Shown here one piece after another: positions 61,657 through 64,000 of a DNA stretch of 64,000 bases; position 1 is the stretch's first letter, and each line of letters begins with the position of its first letter. The position numbers and the translations under genes are program-made. The notes beneath the pieces are model-generated. The model worked only from the letters and a program-made list of their open reading frames with translations, had not been told where the DNA came from and did no database searches. Location: positions 2,939,501-3,003,500 of the forward strand of contig NZ_CP053557.1 of assembly GCF_014524545.1 (NCBI RefSeq), read 5' to 3'. Origin of the DNA: Exiguobacterium sp. Helios (lineage in GTDB: Bacteria; Bacillota; Bacilli; Exiguobacteriales; Exiguobacteriaceae).

Positions 61657-63690
61657 TTACTTTTCTTCTTTTTTCTTCAGGATATCCGTCACGACTTCAT
61701 TCAGTTTCTGTTTGAAGACCGGTCCGAAACTTTCAGCATATGAATTCGTCATATGACTGATATCACGATAGATGACGACATTCCCGATGACCGGACGGAA
61801 TTCACCGTTGACGCGGAAGTAATCCGTCAAGTCGAGTTTGTAGAGCGATTTGTTCGTTTTTTCGAAGTTTTTCCAATACGCTCCATCACGTTGGTTGACT
61901 TCGGCATTCATCTTCTTCGTCGTCTCTTCGATGCTCGTCGTCTCGAGCGACTCGAGGACGTTGAAGCTGTAACGCGGATTATCCCGCAGTGCCAGACCGT
62001 CGATGCCGTACTCGTCTTTGACGTATTGCATTTGATCGACCATCTGTTGGTGAATCTTATCTTTCGTCGCATCCGCCGCCGTGACGTGCGAGATGATCAG
62101 ATCGACATCGGCATCCTTCAAATAGTCGAGGACGTTTTGATTCCAGATGCCTTTTAGGACGTTATCGTCGTAGCCGGTCGAGAAGCGTGTTCCGGAACGG
62201 GTGATGTTCAAGATCCGGTACTTCTCACCTTTTGCGGCTTCATGAATCGCTCCGAACCATTGCTCCGAGTGCGAACTGCCGACGAGGGCAATCGTTGCGA
62301 TGTAGTTTTTCGTTTCGCCGTATTCGCCGACTTTGACATCACTTTTGCTCAGTCCCTGATTACTGCCATCAGTATGGACGAGCGGCAGGTCATCAAAGAC
62401 GTTGGCATAGGACGGAAACGGATCGCGCTCCGGCGTTTGATCCGGATTCTTGACTGCCATCGCTCCCGGATAATCGTTTGCGCTGACACCCTTCTTTAAT
62501 TCCTGCTCTTCGAAATACTTGAGCCCGATCAGTGAACCGATCAACAACACGTTGATGCTCATCATGATGCCGAGCTTCTTGAAAGCGGACCGGTCGACTG
62601 TTGCACTGCGGATCGGTTTCTCAATAAATTCCGTCATCAGGTACGACAGAAGAATCGCCGACAGGATGATGGCAGTTCCTACCAGGAAACCCGGTGTCTG
62701 CTGGACGTTGTACCGGTAAAACTCCAGCAGGACCCAGTGCCAAAGGTAAATCCCGAATGCAATCCCTCCGAGTTTGACCATCGGCTTTGATCCGAGGAAA
62801 CGTTTGATGCCGAACGTCGTGTCGCGTGTTCCGGACAGGACGATGAACAACGCACATGTCATCGGCCACAAGGCGATGTAGCCCGGGAACATTTGCGAGA
62901 CGTTAAAGAGAATCCCGGTCAGGACAAGACCTATTAATCCGAGCCAGCCCATCAAAGTCGCCATCCATTTCGGAACATGAATCGACGACAGGTTGATGCA
63001 AAGCAGGCTGCCCAACGCAAATTCCCAAACGCGCGTCATCGTGATGAAATACGCCCACGGCTGGTTGACTTCCGTTAAATAAATCGAATAGCTTAACGAT
63101 GTGACGAACAACACCCCTAAAATCGTATTGATCATCGGTTTGACGTTTTTAATCGTATACTTTTTGACCATCCATAAGATGAATGAGAACAGAATAAACC
63201 AAATCATATAGAACTGACCTTGAATCGACAGTGCCCAGAAATGTTCGACCGGCGATTTCATCTGACTCGCATCCAGATAATCCGTACTCGAGATGGCGAG
63301 TTGCCAGTTTTGATAGAAGAACATCGAGGCGACGACTTCACGAATCGTTTTCTCTAAAATCGATTGCGGCAGTAAAAATGAACTGAGAACGAGGACGACG
63401 GCTAAAATGAACAGGACCGACGGCAGTAACCGTTTAATCAGTTTCGTGACGTACGGCAAAAAGCGGAATTCACCGGTCCGGTTAATCGTCGAGATAATCG
63501 ACGTCGTGATCAGGAATCCGGAGATGACGAAGAACACATCGACACCGCCCGATACGCGGTTGAACCAGATATGATAGACTGCGACCAGTAAGGCAGCAAC
63601 GACACGCAACCCTTCGATTTCAGGCCGGAACTGGCTTTTGGTGTTAATGAGTTTTTGTTGCGGCACTTCTTTTTGATTCAGTTGATTCAT
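61657..63690 (-). CDS. oatA: OatA-type acyltransferase with SGNH domain
   Basis: 677-aa membrane O-acetyltransferase of peptidoglycan or surface polysaccharide, as OatA in Staphylococcus and Listeria, where it gives lysozyme resistance. An acyltransferase-3 domain with about ten to eleven helices fills residues 20-380 (EIEGLRVVAALLVAVYHIWFNRVSGGVDVFFVISGFLI), then an extracellular SGNH domain with the serine in ALVGSSHSEQWFGA and the His in DISHMTNSYAESF. AGGAGC lies 11 nt before the ATG. Monocistronic. The exact acceptor is inferred. Confidence 0.88.
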   Translation of the reverse strand: MNQLNQKEVPQQKLINTKSQFRPEIEGLRVVAALLVAVYHIWFNRVSGGVDVFFVISGFLITTSIISTINRTGEFRFLPYVTKLIKRLLPSVLFILAVVLVLSSFLLPQSILEKTIREVVASMFFYQNWQLAISSTDYLDASQMKSPVEHFWALSIQGQFYMIWFILFSFILWMVKKYTIKNVKPMINTILGVLFVTSLSYSIYLTEVNQPWAYFITMTRVWEFALGSLLCINLSSIHVPKWMATLMGWLGLIGLVLTGILFNVSQMFPGYIALWPMTCALFIVLSGTRDTTFGIKRFLGSKPMVKLGGIAFGIYLWHWVLLEFYRYNVQQTPGFLVGTAIILSAILLSYLMTEFIEKPIRSATVDRSAFKKLGIMMSINVLLIGSLIGLKYFEEQELKKGVSANDYPGAMAVKNPDQTPERDPFPSYANVFDDLPLVHTDGSNQGLSKSDVKVGEYGETKNYIATIALVGSSHSEQWFGAIHEAAKGEKYRILNITRSGTRFSTGYDDNVLKGIWNQNVLDYLKDADVDLIISHVTAADATKDKIHQQMVDQMQYVKDEYGIDGLALRDNPRYSFNVLESLETTSIEETTKKMNAEVNQRDGAYWKNFEKTNKSLYKLDLTDYFRVNGEFRPVIGNVVIYRDISHMTNSYAESFGPVFKQKLNEVVTDILKKKEEK

Positions 63691-63961
63691 TTTACATTAG
63701 CTCCTATACTTTTTGATTCATGACGGGACGACTGAAATTGAAAAAATTCCCTCAAACATTAAATACGCACCAATTCATCCTAATGTAAATTACTTATAAA
63801 ATCTATAACATTCCTATTATTTCGATGTTTCTTTTCTCCTTCACTGCTTGAATCCCGGCTTTTTCAAATGCACAGCACATAACGACCGACTCAAACGTTC
63901 GTTCTCATTCGCTTCAGGGTATAGACTATTTCAAGACTATGACGAACGTTAGGAGCAAATC

Positions 63962-64000
63962 ATGATTGTACTCGGTTACGCGTTTTATTTATTGTTGGGC
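63962..64000 (+). CDS. Start of a gene cut by the right edge
   Basis: ATG at 63962 with AGGAG 7 nt upstream, opening MIVLGYAFYLLLG, a hydrophobic start consistent with a membrane protein or signal sequence. Only 13 codons are visible, so nothing further can be said. Confidence 0.6.
   Translation, partial: MIVLGYAFYLLLG

Overview
The window reads as a chromosomal segment of a low-GC Gram-positive bacterium of the Bacillales, most likely Exiguobacterium or a close relative. This is inferred from gene content and order: prfA-prmC-ywlC, tdk / rpmE (type B) / rho / glpX / murA2 / tal / fba / spo0F-like / ywjG / pyrG / rpoE, together with FMN, SAM-I and MntR control signals of Firmicutes type. Base composition is close to even GC. 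I see no rRNA, tRNA, CRISPR array, transposase, phage gene or plasmid function.

Layout. 1-2.75 kb: translation genes ywlC (cut by the window edge), prmC and prfA on the minus strand with stop/start overlaps. 2.9-5.1 kb: a GntR regulator with an ABC ATPase and permease behind a palindromic operator. 5.2-12.2 kb: trehalose use (treR, treP, treA with twin TreR-type operators and a cre site), interrupted by a large PAS-GGDEF-EAL gene. 12.3-17.1 kb: an AGCS amino-acid symporter, a lipoprotein, and a secreted alkaline phosphatase followed by another lipoprotein. 17.1-19.8 kb: a membrane PAS-GGDEF-EAL protein. 19.9-23.5 kb: ribDEBAH riboflavin operon under an FMN riboswitch. 23.6-27.7 kb: metNIQ methionine transporter plus an M20 amidohydrolase under a SAM-I riboswitch. 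27.8-28.8 kb: an esterase gene behind a second, more divergent SAM-I-like leader. 28.9-32.1 kb: tdk, a DedA gene, rpmE2, rho. 32.4-34.6 kb: an NlpC/P60 endopeptidase, an SDR gene broken by one stop codon, and a gene-free stretch with two inverted copies of an intergenic repeat. 34.6-42.1 kb: glpX, murA2, tal, fba, spo0F-like, ywjG-like, pyrG (with a GGGC attenuation leader) and rpoE. 42.3-44.1 kb: GNAT, then an ArsR regulator and a pair of small YdcZ-type transporters. 44.1-48.7 kb: a DeoR / Gfo-Idh-MocA / UPF0303 operon, an SDR, a decayed GGDEF remnant, a two-helix channel and an unknown protein. 48.8-54.6 kb: a glycosyltransferase with an odd translation start, mgtE, and an MntR-controlled manganese/zinc ABC transporter. 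54.6-64 kb: a PCYCGC lipoprotein, hypothetical proteins, a quinone reductase-like dehydrogenase, a 57-aa membrane protein, an orphan sensor kinase, wrbA, a DUF2332 protein and an OatA-type acyltransferase; a gene at the right edge is cut.

The most interesting items beyond routine annotation are: a four-member family of imperfect-palindrome intergenic repeats; the SAM-I-like leader in front of an esterase; the ArsR gene with an apparently leaderless promoter and a matching second operator before the transporter pair; a Shine-Dalgarno sequence separated from its start codon by a perfect hairpin before the glycosyltransferase gene; the conserved pyrG reiterative-initiation leader; and several damaged or divergent proteins. 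None of these proves a wholly new system; the repeat family and the hairpin-spaced start are the least explained.
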